Source: Anaerotignum neopropionicum (lineage in GTDB: Bacteria; Bacillota; Clostridia; Lachnospirales; Anaerotignaceae). Taken from it: 64,000 nt of DNA. The notes under the pieces are model-generated. The model did not search any database. It worked only from the letters and a program-made list of their open reading frames with translations, and had not been told where the DNA came from. The stretch spans positions 186,001-250,000 of the forward strand of contig NZ_LRVM01000001.1 of NCBI RefSeq assembly GCF_001571775.1. Reading direction: 5' to 3'. Positions 38,224 through 47,883 of this stretch are shown piece after piece. The position numbers and the translations under genes were made by a program. The number at the start of each line of letters is the position of its first letter. Within the stretch, counting starts at the first letter, position 1.

Positions 38224-38312
38224 GCAAAAACGCAGCTTCAGGCTAAGTGGTTTCAAAGCAATTCGGTTTGCTTTGAATGAAAAATCCACCCTTGTCCTCC
38301 TGCGTTTTGCGC
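38224..38312. repeat. Nested inverted-repeat element between argD and argF
   Basis: Outer arms CGCAAAAACGCAG and CTGCGTTTTGCG (38224-38236, 38301-38312) enclose inner arms TTCAAAGCAA and TTGCTTTGAA around TTCGGT. It is unlike the main repeat family. It could be a structured leader or a small MITE-like insertion. Confidence 0.6.
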
Positions 38313-38361
38313 TGTATATATTACAATTTCTCACTAGCGCACAAGAAAGAGAGGCATGCAC

Positions 38362-39267
38362 ATGAAGCACTTTTTAAAGCTGTTAGATTGCACAACGGAA
38401 GAAATCATCGAGCTTTTAGACTTGGCTGATCAATTGAAAAAATATGTTAAAGAAGGAAAAGAGCATCATTTCCTAAAGGGGAAAACCCTGGGAATGATTT
38501 TTGAAAAATCCTCCACCCGTACCCGTGTTTCCTTCGAAACAGGAATGTATCAGTTAGGTGGACATGCCCTTTTCATCAGCTCTAAGGATGCGCAAATCGG
38601 CCGTGGCGAGCCAACACAGGATACTGCCCGTGTGCTCTCTCGCTATTTGGATGGCATTATGATTCGTACCTTTGAACAAGAGGAAGTGGAAACCCTTGCA
38701 AACTTTGGCTCCATCCCCATTATCAACGGCCTGACAGACTTCTGCCACCCTTGCCAAATTATGGCGGATTTGCAGACCATTCGTGAACATAAGGGAAAAT
38801 TAGACGGACTTCGGATGTGTTACATCGGAGATGGGAATAATATGGCGAATTCCTTAATCGTAGGCGGCTTAAAGGTTGGCATGACGGTAAGCGTTGCCTG
38901 CCCTGAAGGTTATCGCCCCGATAGCAAGGTGCTGGATTTTGCCAAGGAATACGGCGACAAATTCCTTCTCACCGACGACCCTAAGGTTGCCGCAAAAAAT
39001 GCCGACGTTATGATTACCGACGTTTGGGCTTCTATGGGCCAGGAGGAGGAACAGGCAATCCGCGCAAAGGCCTTTGACGGCTATCAAATCAATGACGAAT
39101 TAATGACGCTGACAAATGACGGCTGTATGGTGCAGCACTGCCTGCCTGCCCACAGAGGCGAGGAAATTACCGCTGAGGTTTTTGAAGCACACGCAGACGA
39201 AATTTTTGATGAAGCGGAAAACCGTCTTCATGCACAAAAAGCAATTCTCGTAAAATTAATGGGCTGA
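38362..39267 (+). CDS. argF: Ornithine carbamoyltransferase
   Basis: This 301-residue enzyme joins carbamoyl phosphate and ornithine to citrulline. Signatures: KSSTRTRVSFE, HPCQIMADLQT, DVWASMGQ and HCLPAHRGEE. Start taken at 38362 because the earlier ATG is too close to AGAGAGG. Its substrate supplier carAB follows within 16 bases, which suits local channeling of carbamoyl phosphate. Confidence 0.95.
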   Translation: MKHFLKLLDCTTEEIIELLDLADQLKKYVKEGKEHHFLKGKTLGMIFEKSSTRTRVSFETGMYQLGGHALFISSKDAQIGRGEPTQDTARVLSRYLDGIMIRTFEQEEVETLANFGSIPIINGLTDFCHPCQIMADLQTIREHKGKLDGLRMCYIGDGNNMANSLIVGGLKVGMTVSVACPEGYRPDSKVLDFAKEYGDKFLLTDDPKVAAKNADVMITDVWASMGQEEEQAIRAKAFDGYQINDELMTLTNDGCMVQHCLPAHRGEEITAEVFEAHADEIFDEAENRLHAQKAILVKLMG

Positions 39268-39282
39268 TAGGATGTGATACCA

Positions 39283-40356
39283 ATGAACAAAGCATATTTA
39301 GTTCTGCAAAACGGAAAAGTATTTCCTGGAAAACGCTTTGGTAATCAAGGCGAAATTACTGCGGAGTTAGTTTTTACAACAGGCATGGAGGGCTATTTGG
39401 AAACTTTGACCGACCCTAGCTATCATGGTCAAATTGTGGTGCAAACCTTCCCCTTAATTGGGAACTATGGGGTAATTCCCGATGATTTTGAAAGCCAATC
39501 CCCTTCTCTTTCCGCATATATCGTAAGAAACATCTGCGATTTACCCTCTAATTTCAGAAATGAGGGCACCTTGGGGGAATATTTGGAGAAACAGGGGATT
39601 ATCGGCCTTTGCGATTTGGATACCCGTGCCTTGACAAAAATTATCCGTGAATACGGCGTTATGAACGCTGCCATTGTAAATGAAATCCCAGAGGATATGG
39701 AGGCTTTCGCAAGAAGTCTTTCCAACGCCGCCTTAAGCAGCAGCGTGGATAAGGTAACCTGTAAGGAAAGCTATGTAAAGAACCCCGAAGGCAGCAAACA
39801 CGTGGTTCTTTGGGACTTTGGCTATAAGAAAAACATGGGCGATGAATTAATCAAAAGAGGCTGTAAGGTCACCGTTGTTCCCGCCCAAATCTCTGCCGAG
39901 GAAATTTTGAGCCTAAAGCCTGATGGAATTTTACTTTCCAACGGCCCTGGCGACCCCTCCGATAATAAGAGCATCATCGAAAATATCGGCAAGGTTGCCC
40001 AAAGCAAGGTTCCCGTGTTCGGCATTTGCCTTGGACACCAAATGCTGGCGCTGGCAAAGGGTGCCATTAGCACCAAATTAAAATACGGCCATAGAGGGGC
40101 TAACCAGCCTGTATGCTACACCCCAACAGGCAGACTGTATATCACAAGCCAAAATCATGGCTATGCCATTAAATCGGAAACACTACCCCCTTCCGCTGTG
40201 CTGTCCTTTACCCATGTAAACGACAATACCTGCGAAGGCATCGAATATACCGATATCCCCGCCTTTTCCGTACAGTTTCACCCCGAAGCCTGCGGTGGGC
40301 CTAAGGATACCAACTTTTTGTTTGATCAGTTTATGTCTTTAATGGGAGGGAAATAA
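39283..40356 (+). CDS. carA: Carbamoyl-phosphate synthase small subunit
   Basis: This 357-residue glutaminase subunit has an N-terminal CPSase_sm domain and a C-terminal class I amidotransferase with the nucleophile in VFGICLGHQMLAL and the His/Glu pair in QFHPEACGG. It delivers ammonia to CarB. It lies 15 bases after argF and one base before carB. Confidence 0.95.
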   Translation: MNKAYLVLQNGKVFPGKRFGNQGEITAELVFTTGMEGYLETLTDPSYHGQIVVQTFPLIGNYGVIPDDFESQSPSLSAYIVRNICDLPSNFRNEGTLGEYLEKQGIIGLCDLDTRALTKIIREYGVMNAAIVNEIPEDMEAFARSLSNAALSSSVDKVTCKESYVKNPEGSKHVVLWDFGYKKNMGDELIKRGCKVTVVPAQISAEEILSLKPDGILLSNGPGDPSDNKSIIENIGKVAQSKVPVFGICLGHQMLALAKGAISTKLKYGHRGANQPVCYTPTGRLYITSQNHGYAIKSETLPPSAVLSFTHVNDNTCEGIEYTDIPAFSVQFHPEACGGPKDTNFLFDQFMSLMGGK

Positions 40357-40357
40357 A

Positions 40358-43300
40358 ATGCCGCTGAATAAAAAATTAAAACGTGTTATGATTATCGGCT
40401 CCGGCCCTATTGTCATTGGGCAGGCGGCAGAGTTCGACTATGCAGGCACACAGGCTTGTCGTGCGTTGAAATCCCTTGGTCTTGAGGTTGTTTTGATCAA
40501 CCCCAACCCCGCTACCATTATGACGGATAATGCCATTGCGGATAAAATTTATATTGAACCGCTGAAAATTGATGTAATCAAAAGAATCATTAAAAAAGAA
40601 AAGCCTGACGGCCTCCTTTCCACCTTGGGCGGTCAGAACGGCTTGACCCTATCCATGCAGTTGGCAAAGGAGGGCTTTTTGGAGGAAGAGGGCGTTTTGC
40701 TGTTAGGCTCTCGTTTGGAAACCATTGACAAAGCGGAAGACCGTTTGATGTTTAAGGAAACCATGGAAAAGCTGAATCAGCCCTGTATCCCCTCTGAGGT
40801 TGTAACAGATATTGAAAACGCCTTGAAATTTGCAGATTATATCGGCTATCCCGTGATTGTGCGTCCTGCCTTTACCTTGGGCGGAAGTGGCGGCGGTATC
40901 GCCAACAATAAAGGGGAATTGGCGGAAATTGCCCACAGTGGCTTGGAGGCCTCCCCCATTCGTCAGATTTTGGTGGAACAGTGCATTTCCGGCTGGAAGG
41001 AAATCGAATTTGAGGTAATGCGTGATGGGGACGGCAACGTAATCGCCGTATGTTCCATGGAAAACTTCGACCCCGTTGGCGTGCATACCGGAGATTCCAT
41101 CGTTATTGCCCCTGCCGTTACGTTGGCAGATAAGGAATATCAAATGCTGCGTACTGCCGCTTTGGATATTATCACCGAATTACAGGTGGAAGGCGGCTGT
41201 AATGTTCAGTTTGCTTTAGACCCCGAAAGCTTCCGCTATGCGGTAATCGAGGTAAACCCCCGTGTTTCCCGTTCCTCCGCCTTGGCTTCCAAGGCAACAG
41301 GCTACCCCATCGCAAAGGTTGCGGCACTCATTGCCGTTGGTCTTACTTTGGGGGAAATCGAAAACGCCGTAACAGGCAAAACAAGCGCATTCTTCGAGCC
41401 TACCTTGGACTATGTGGTTGTAAAGCTGCCAAAATGGCCTTTCGACAAGTTTGTTTACGCAAAGAGAAAGCTTGGCACCCAGATGAAGGCAACGGGCGAG
41501 GTAATGTCCATTGCACCTACCTTTGAGCAAGCACTCTTGAAAGCCGTTCGTGGCGCAGAAATCTCCATGAACACCCTGAATTTAGCTCTTTTAGAGGAAA
41601 ACACCACCGATGAAATCAGAGAAATGCTCTTTGAAGCCACCGACCGCAGACTTTTTGTGGTATATGAAGCCTTAAAGCGTGGCATTTCCATGGATGAAGT
41701 TCACGAAATCACATTAATTGACGAGTGGTTCTTGGGCAAGCTGATGAATATTTTAGAGGTGGAAAACCGTCTTGCAAAAGAAACCCTTACCGAGGAATTA
41801 TATGTTTTGGCAAAGAATACAGGCTTTTTGGATAAGACCATTTTCGCCCTTTCGGGACAAACCCACCCCCACAGAAATGCGGTTTATAAAATGGTTGATA
41901 CCTGTGCGGCGGAATTTGCGGCGCAAACCCCTTATTTCTACGCTACCTACGACACAGAAAACGAAGCCGCAGAATTCATCCAATCTCATAACAACGGCAA
42001 GAAAACAGTTATTGTTTTCGGTTCCGGCCCCATCCGTATCGGTCAGGGTATTGAGTTTGACTATGCTTCCGTTCACTGCGTTTGGACATTAAAAGAAGAA
42101 GGCTATGACGTGGTTATGGTAAACAATAATCCAGAAACCGTATCCACCGACTTTGACACTGCCGACCGTCTTTACTTTGAACCCCTCACCCCTGAGGATG
42201 TTATGGATATTATCGCCACAGAGCAGCCCTACGGCGTTGTGGTTGCCTTCGGCGGACAAACAGCAATCAAGCTGACAAAGGCCCTCTCCGAGGCTGGCGT
42301 GCGTATTTTAGGCACCTCCGCAGAAAGCATTGATGCAGCGGAGGACAGAGAAAAATTTGATGCTATCCTTGAGAAGCTGCAAATGTCCAGACCCAAGGGC
42401 TTTGGCGTTATGACAAAGGAAGAAGCCTTGACAGCAGCAACCCAGCTTGGCTATCCTGTTTTGGTACGTCCCTCCTACGTTTTGGGTGGACAGAATATGA
42501 TTATCGCCTTTTCCGACGAGGAAGTGGAACGCTACATGGATATTATTCTGGCGGGGGGCATTGAAAACCCCATTTTGGTGGACAAATATCTCATGGGCAC
42601 CGAGGTTGAGGTGGATGCAATTTGTGACGGCGAAGCAGTGCTCATTCCAGGGATTATGGAGCATGTGGAGCGTGCAGGTATTCACAGCGGTGACTCTATC
42701 GCCGTATACCCTGCTTGGAATTTGAGCGGCCCCTTGACACGCCGTTTGATTGAAGCAACAGAAAAGCTTGCCTTGGCATTGGAAACCAGAGGCTTGATTA
42801 ATATACAGTATGTTATTTTTGAAAATGAAATCTATATTATTGAAGCAAACCCTCGTGCCTCCAGAACCATCCCTTATATCAGCAAGGTAACAGGCCTGCC
42901 CGTAGTTGACATTGCAACACAGGTAATGCTGGGTCAGAAGCTTGCGGATATGCCTTACGGCACAGGCCTATTCCGCCAGTCCCTATTCTCGGCGGTTAAG
43001 GTACCTGTATTCTCCTTTGAGAAGCTGACAGATGTAGATACCCACCTTGGGCCTGAAATGAAGTCAACAGGCGAGGTTTTAGGCATCGGTCGCACCTTGG
43101 AGGAAGCCATTTACAAGGGTTTGGCAGGGGCAGGCTATCAAATGGAGCATCGTGGCGGCGTATTGCTAACGGTGAAAAAGCGAGATAAGGTAGAAGTGGT
43201 GCACCCTGCAAGAAAGCTCCATGAATTGGGCTTCCAACTCTATGCAACGGAAGGCACTGCTTATGAACTCAATAAATACGGCATCCCTGTAACGGAGTTA

Positions 43301-44395
43301 CCCACTATGGTGGAGGGCATTGACGAAATCATGGCATTATTGGAAAGTGGAAAAATTCAGTACATGGTTTCCACCTCCAACAAAAGCACACTGCCACAGC
43401 TTGCCAGCGTAAAAATTCGTAGAAAAGCAACAGAACGTGGTATTTTCTGCCTCACCAGCATTGACACCACAAACGCTTTGGTAAACGCTTTATCCAGCGG
43501 CTTCCACCTAAATAACATGGAGCTCATTGATATTGCTCATTTGCCCAGGGAAAAAGAAAAGCTGCATTTTATAAAAATGCGGGGAAGCGGCAACGATTAC
43601 ATTTATTTCGACTGCTTTGATCAGGAAATTAGAAATCCCGAGTTTTTAAGCGTATGGCTTTCCAGCCGTCGCAACAGCATTGGCGGTGATGGCATTGTGC
43701 TCATTGAGCCATCCAAGGTTGCAGATGCGAAAATGCGTATGTTTAACGCAGATGGCACGGAATCCGCCGTGGCGGGAAACCCCATCCGCTGCGTTGCAAA
43801 ATATCTTTATGATCAGGGAATGGTTACTTCCGAAAATGTAACCATAGAAACGGGAATCGGCGTAAAGAACTTGGAACTTTTTATTCGTGAAAACAAAGTT
43901 TATTCCGTTATGGTTCATATGGGAACGGCTGATTTTAACCCCACGGCTGTACCCGTTACCCTTGGTGAGGAACCAGTAATTCACAAGGCAGTTACCATTG
44001 GCAATAAGGAATACTTCATCACCTGCCTTTCCATGGGCAATCCTCACTGCGTGATTTTCACGGAGGATGTGGAATACATTCCTTTGGAGGAGGTTGGGCC
44101 AATGCTTGAGCATGCACCTTTCTTCCCGGAACGGGCAAATATTTCCTTTGCTTCCATAGAGGACCGTACAACACTGCGTATGCGTGTATGGGAGAGAGGC
44201 ATTGGCGAAACCATGGCTTGCGGCACAGGCGCTTGTGCTGTTGCGGCGGCAGCAGTTGCTTTAGGTCATTGCCCCGACAAACAAGATATTACCGTTAAGC
44301 TTCGTGGTGGCGATTTAATTATTCATTGTGATGAAAACAATATCACCATGACCGGTGATGCCCGCAAGGACTTTGAAGGCTTTATAGAAATTTAA
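40358..44395 (+). CDS. carB: Carbamoyl-phosphate synthase large subunit fused to a diaminopimelate epimerase-like domain
   Basis: One uninterrupted frame encodes 1345 residues. Residues 1 to about 1067 are complete CarB: two ATP-grasp halves (each opening with GSGPI.IGQ..EFDYA), the oligomerisation region and a C-terminal MGS-like allosteric domain. Residues from about 1068 form a full DapF fold: FIKMRGSGNDYIYFD, SMGNPHCVIF, WERGIGETMACGTGA. Epimerases need two cysteines; the second is Cys1288, but the first (usually MCGN) is Ala1139 in SAVAGNPIRC. DapF activity is therefore doubtful, while the CarB part looks intact. No internal ribosome binding site marks a separate start. Confidence 0.93.
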   Translation: MPLNKKLKRVMIIGSGPIVIGQAAEFDYAGTQACRALKSLGLEVVLINPNPATIMTDNAIADKIYIEPLKIDVIKRIIKKEKPDGLLSTLGGQNGLTLSMQLAKEGFLEEEGVLLLGSRLETIDKAEDRLMFKETMEKLNQPCIPSEVVTDIENALKFADYIGYPVIVRPAFTLGGSGGGIANNKGELAEIAHSGLEASPIRQILVEQCISGWKEIEFEVMRDGDGNVIAVCSMENFDPVGVHTGDSIVIAPAVTLADKEYQMLRTAALDIITELQVEGGCNVQFALDPESFRYAVIEVNPRVSRSSALASKATGYPIAKVAALIAVGLTLGEIENAVTGKTSAFFEPTLDYVVVKLPKWPFDKFVYAKRKLGTQMKATGEVMSIAPTFEQALLKAVRGAEISMNTLNLALLEENTTDEIREMLFEATDRRLFVVYEALKRGISMDEVHEITLIDEWFLGKLMNILEVENRLAKETLTEELYVLAKNTGFLDKTIFALSGQTHPHRNAVYKMVDTCAAEFAAQTPYFYATYDTENEAAEFIQSHNNGKKTVIVFGSGPIRIGQGIEFDYASVHCVWTLKEEGYDVVMVNNNPETVSTDFDTADRLYFEPLTPEDVMDIIATEQPYGVVVAFGGQTAIKLTKALSEAGVRILGTSAESIDAAEDREKFDAILEKLQMSRPKGFGVMTKEEALTAATQLGYPVLVRPSYVLGGQNMIIAFSDEEVERYMDIILAGGIENPILVDKYLMGTEVEVDAICDGEAVLIPGIMEHVERAGIHSGDSIAVYPAWNLSGPLTRRLIEATEKLALALETRGLINIQYVIFENEIYIIEANPRASRTIPYISKVTGLPVVDIATQVMLGQKLADMPYGTGLFRQSLFSAVKVPVFSFEKLTDVDTHLGPEMKSTGEVLGIGRTLEEAIYKGLAGAGYQMEHRGGVLLTVKKRDKVEVVHPARKLHELGFQLYATEGTAYELNKYGIPVTELPTMVEGIDEIMALLESGKIQYMVSTSNKSTLPQLASVKIRRKATERGIFCLTSIDTTNALVNALSSGFHLNNMELIDIAHLPREKEKLHFIKMRGSGNDYIYFDCFDQEIRNPEFLSVWLSSRRNSIGGDGIVLIEPSKVADAKMRMFNADGTESAVAGNPIRCVAKYLYDQGMVTSENVTIETGIGVKNLELFIRENKVYSVMVHMGTADFNPTAVPVTLGEEPVIHKAVTIGNKEYFITCLSMGNPHCVIFTEDVEYIPLEEVGPMLEHAPFFPERANISFASIEDRTTLRMRVWERGIGETMACGTGACAVAAAAVALGHCPDKQDITVKLRGGDLIIHCDENNITMTGDARKDFEGFIEI

Positions 44396-44402
44396 AAAAT
44401 TG

Positions 44403-44434
44403 ACGTGGTATCCCAAAGGGATATCACGTTTTTT
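44403..44434 (+). terminator. Terminator of the arginine/car cluster
   Basis: ACGTGGTATCCC / GGGATATCACGT with a three-base loop and T5, 8 bases past the fusion gene stop. Confidence 0.9.
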
Positions 44435-44454
44435 AAAAATAAATAATTTATTAG

Positions 44455-44489
44455 TTGACAATGATTATTATTTAATATATAATAATCAT
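44455..44489 (+). promoter_or_regulatory. Rubrerythrin promoter with overlapping operator-like dyad
   Basis: TTGACA (44455-44460), a 17-base spacer and TATAAT (44478-44483) form a consensus promoter. A perfect dyad, ATGATTATTA (44461-44470) and TAATAATCAT (44480-44489), covers the spacer and the -10. The AT-rich arms resemble PerR/Fur-family boxes, but the regulator is not shown. Confidence 0.75.
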
Positions 44490-44538
44490 ATAAAAGAGAA
44501 GTAACAAAAATATATAAAACAATTTCGGAGGTGTCTAT

Positions 44539-45078
44539 ATGGATTTAAAAGGATCTAAAACAGAAGCGAATTTACAGTCTGCGTTTGCAGGGGAATCCCA
44601 AGCAAGAAATAAGTATACATACTATGCAAGTAAAGCAAAAAAAGAGGGTTATGAGCAAATTGCAGCACTTTTCTTGGAAACAGCAAACAATGAAAAAGAG
44701 CATGCAAAAATTTGGTTTAAGCTGTTGCACGAAGGCGATGTACCTTCCACAGAGCAAAACCTGTTAGATGCAGCTTTGGGCGAAAACTACGAGTGGACCG
44801 ATATGTATGCTACTTTTGCAAAAGAAGCAAAGGAAGAAGGCTTTGACCGTATCGCTTATCTTTTTGAAGCAGTTGGAAAAATTGAAAAAGACCATGAAGA
44901 AAGATATCGTCAGCTTTTGGATAATTTGAAAAACGACAAGGTATTCTCCAAAGAAGAAGAAACCGTATGGCACTGCGAAAACTGCGGTCACAGATTTGTT
45001 GGAAAAGATGCACCCAAGGTTTGTCCCGTTTGTAATCATCCCCAGTCCTATTTCCGCTTAGTTGCTGAAAATTATTAA
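44539..45078 (+). CDS. rbr: Rubrerythrin
   Basis: This 179-residue peroxide-reducing protein has a four-helix diiron domain ([41 protein letters not shown]) followed by a C-terminal rubredoxin-like iron site with CENCGH and CPVCNH. It detoxifies H2O2 in anaerobes. It has its own strong promoter and terminator and stands beside the other oxygen-defence genes. Confidence 0.95.
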   Translation: MDLKGSKTEANLQSAFAGESQARNKYTYYASKAKKEGYEQIAALFLETANNEKEHAKIWFKLLHEGDVPSTEQNLLDAALGENYEWTDMYATFAKEAKEEGFDRIAYLFEAVGKIEKDHEERYRQLLDNLKNDKVFSKEEETVWHCENCGHRFVGKDAPKVCPVCNHPQSYFRLVAENY

Positions 45079-45100
45079 AATAAAATTTGAACAATAATGA

Positions 45101-45137
45101 AAAAAAGAATTGATACTTCCCTATCAATTCTTTTTTT
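45101..45137 (+). terminator. Terminator after rubrerythrin
   Basis: AAAAAGAATTGATA / TATCAATTCTTTTTTT with a six-base loop. Confidence 0.9.
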
Positions 45138-45235
45138 CTGTTTTTTTTGCCCTTCTTTTAAAATGATCCGGGTTTAGTGAAAAGACCTTTCCTTCCAAAA
45201 GTTTATGAAGCATTTTTTTGGTAAATTTTATTAAA

Positions 45236-45266
45236 AAGAGGGTGTCCGTTGTGGACACCCTCAAAA
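45236..45266 (-). terminator. Terminator after the flavodiiron fusion
   Basis: GAGGGTGTCC / GGACACCCTC with T5 on the minus strand, about 12 bases past the stop. Confidence 0.9.
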
Positions 45267-45278
45267 ATCAAGTATTCC

Positions 45279-47807
45279 TTACTTGAAAAACTCTGTAAAG
45301 CTTTTCTTTTCCTCAATTGCTTCTGTCACCTTTGCAATTTTTGAGGTGTCGCCCAAAAGGATTGCACCGCAAAGCGTACTATTTAAGAAATAATACTTCT
45401 CCAGTATGCCCTTCCTTTCGTCCTTAATTTCCATTGTTTTATAAATCATATCCTCTTTGCTTCCAACATCACCCATGGCAAAGAGCATTGTTCCCAAGGC
45501 CGCTAGGGTTATCCCATAGGTTTTTTGGGCATAGCTCAAGTTATCTCCCGCTGCGTTTGCCCCTGCAATCCGTCCCATTTCCGCTGCCACTGGCCAAATT
45601 GCAATATTCATGCCTTGATATTGGGCACAATCACCGCAAGCAAAAATGTCTGTATTATTGGTGCGCATTCCTTCATCTACAACCACAGCACGCTCACAGA
45701 TAATTCCTGCATCCGCCGCCAAGGCTATGTTTGCCCGAACACCCGTTGAAATAATCACCAAATCCGCTGGGATGCTTTCGCCACCTTCTAATACTACGCT
45801 GTCAACCCTGCCGTTTCCGCTAATTTCAGATATTTTTGCTCCCGTTACAATACGGATACCCTCATCATCTGCAATCTTTGTAAGCATATCCACAGCTTCC
45901 TTGTCTATTTTACCTGCCATCAAAACAGGTGCGCCTTCTAAAACTGTAACCTCCAGCTTCTCCTTCCGCAATTCCCATGCGGCTTCAAGCCCTAAAACAC
46001 CGCCGCCAATGACAACGGCTGATTTTGCTTCATGTGCCCAAAGGCTTACCTTCTCCACATCTAAAATCGTTCTGATTGCCGTAACACCCTCCAGATCCTT
46101 GCCCTTGATTGGAGGAACAAAGCTATAGGAGCCTAAAGCATAAATGCACTTATCGTATGGCAATACCTCTCCATTGGAAAGAAAAATTTCTTTCTTTTGG
46201 GTATCTATCTTTACCACCCTTGTATCTAATTTCAGTGCTACATGATTGTCCTCATACCACGCTCTTTCCTCGCTGGCAATGGCATCACCGCTTAAGGCAC
46301 CAAACATATTTTTTGTCAGCATCGGTCTATCATAAGGCAATTCGCCTTCCTCGGAAATCATGGTAATACTAGCTGTCTTATTGCGCTCTCGAATGGCTTT
46401 TGCCCCATTCAAGGCTGCCGTGCCGCCGCCCAAAATAATATATTTTTCCATGCTATCCTTGTAAAAGGATACCGATTCCACTTCAATAGGTGCAAAATTT
46501 TCAGGCCCTACACCACACACAGGGCAGCGATCCAAAGAAGAATCCAATATTTCGCCGCAAACCAAGCACTTCACAAGGGTAGACCTTGCACCGGATTTTG
46601 GGGGAGCATCCTTTTTCTGCAACTTCTCTCCAAACTGGTAGCCAAATTCAAAGGCCTCCAAAAGCTCTTTTTCAGAAGGCTTAAATTGCACACGGAAACC
46701 ATCCATGACCCGCATATTCAGCTGCTTTAAGCGCTCAATCAAATGGGGTACACCCTCTCCGCTCCAGCCGTAGCTGCCAAAAGCACTGGCAAGCTTGCCG
46801 CCGTGCACAGGGGCAAATAAGGAAGTGGTTAAATCCCAAATGGGTTTTAATGCATCCCCTAAAATGGTAGGTGTGCCCAGCAAGAAGCCCTTGGCCAGAG
46901 CGATTTCACCCAAAACGACAGCGGGGTCCGCCGTCACCATATCATAAATTTTCACATCAATCTCTCCGCTTGCACGAATGCCTTGGGCAATTTTTTCCGC
47001 CAGCTCGCCTGTATAGCCGTAAGCACTTACATAAGGCATGACAACTGTTGTTTTTTCATTCACAGGAACCTTGCACCAATCTTCATAGATCTGAATCAAT
47101 TCCTCAATATGGCTATCCAAAACAGGTCCATGCCCGGTGCATATCATGTCGATATCCAAGGATTTTACCACATCCAACGCATTGGTCATATACGGCTGTT
47201 TAAACGGCCCTAAAATATTATCAAAATAATATTTGGTAGCACGCATATAGCCCTCTTCATCCGTAACCGTACTTCTCAAAATACCGTCATGGGCATAATG
47301 AGAACCAAAGGAGTCACAGGTTACCAAAACCTTATCCTCAACGATATAAGTATACATACTATCAGGCCAATGCAGGTTGGGTAAAACGTAAAAACGCAGA
47401 GTTTTATTCCCAATGGGTAATTCAACCTTATCCTTTACCGGTATACTATAAAAATCACGATTTACAATTTGCTTTAAAAACCCGATTGCCGTAGGCGTTG
47501 CAATTATTTTGGCACGAGGGCATTTCTCAATAATATTCCTGATGCTTCCCGCATGATCCGGCTCGGTATGGTCAACAACGATATAATCAATTTTTTCTAT
47601 ATCCAACTTTTCGGATAAAGCTTTTTCATATTCACCAAAAAATTTTGCCTTTGCCGTTTCAAAAAGAACGGTTTTATCCCCACACTTTAAAATGTATGAA
47701 TTGTAGGTAGTTCCAAACTCAGTGTGCATAATAATATCAAAAACGCGTAAATCCTTATCCAAAATGCCGGCCCAATAAAGGTCATCCTTTAGCTGTAATG
47801 TTTTCAT
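45279..47807 (-). CDS. Flavodiiron-rubredoxin-NAD(P)H:rubredoxin reductase fusion (class F FDP)
   Basis: This 842-residue protein carries a whole electron chain. A metallo-beta-lactamase-like diiron domain (1-250) has ligands in HTEPDH (80-85), NLHWPD, TCDSFG and CTGHG. Then come an FMN flavodoxin domain (about 255-400), a short rubredoxin (CLVCGE..CPVCG, about 425-450) and a FAD/NAD(P)H reductase (from about 455, YIILGGGTAALNGAKAI, FACGDCA). Class F FDPs reduce O2 (or NO) to water with NAD(P)H. Start at 47807 behind AAGGAGG. A terminator separates it from superoxide reductase. Confidence 0.93.
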   Translation of the reverse strand: MKTLQLKDDLYWAGILDKDLRVFDIIMHTEFGTTYNSYILKCGDKTVLFETAKAKFFGEYEKALSEKLDIEKIDYIVVDHTEPDHAGSIRNIIEKCPRAKIIATPTAIGFLKQIVNRDFYSIPVKDKVELPIGNKTLRFYVLPNLHWPDSMYTYIVEDKVLVTCDSFGSHYAHDGILRSTVTDEEGYMRATKYYFDNILGPFKQPYMTNALDVVKSLDIDMICTGHGPVLDSHIEELIQIYEDWCKVPVNEKTTVVMPYVSAYGYTGELAEKIAQGIRASGEIDVKIYDMVTADPAVVLGEIALAKGFLLGTPTILGDALKPIWDLTTSLFAPVHGGKLASAFGSYGWSGEGVPHLIERLKQLNMRVMDGFRVQFKPSEKELLEAFEFGYQFGEKLQKKDAPPKSGARSTLVKCLVCGEILDSSLDRCPVCGVGPENFAPIEVESVSFYKDSMEKYIILGGGTAALNGAKAIRERNKTASITMISEEGELPYDRPMLTKNMFGALSGDAIASEERAWYEDNHVALKLDTRVVKIDTQKKEIFLSNGEVLPYDKCIYALGSYSFVPPIKGKDLEGVTAIRTILDVEKVSLWAHEAKSAVVIGGGVLGLEAAWELRKEKLEVTVLEGAPVLMAGKIDKEAVDMLTKIADDEGIRIVTGAKISEISGNGRVDSVVLEGGESIPADLVIISTGVRANIALAADAGIICERAVVVDEGMRTNNTDIFACGDCAQYQGMNIAIWPVAAEMGRIAGANAAGDNLSYAQKTYGITLAALGTMLFAMGDVGSKEDMIYKTMEIKDERKGILEKYYFLNSTLCGAILLGDTSKIAKVTEAIEEKKSFTEFFK

Positions 47808-47844
47808 TCTGCATCCTCCTTTTCCACTCTTTTTTATAAAAAAC

Positions 47845-47870
47845 AAAGACCGGTAAAAACCGGCCTTTTA
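47845..47870 (-). terminator. Terminator after superoxide reductase
   Basis: AAAGgCCGG..CCGGtCTTT-type hairpin (loop TTTTTA) followed by TTTTTT after a short gap on the minus strand. Confidence 0.75.
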
Positions 47871-47883
47871 TGGTTATACATTC

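Noticed and set aside
43560-43590. A separate internal start for the DapF domain (ATG in FIKMRGSG)
   Set aside because: No ribosome binding site lies at a usable distance and the ATG falls inside the first conserved strand of the fold, so a fusion is the simpler reading.
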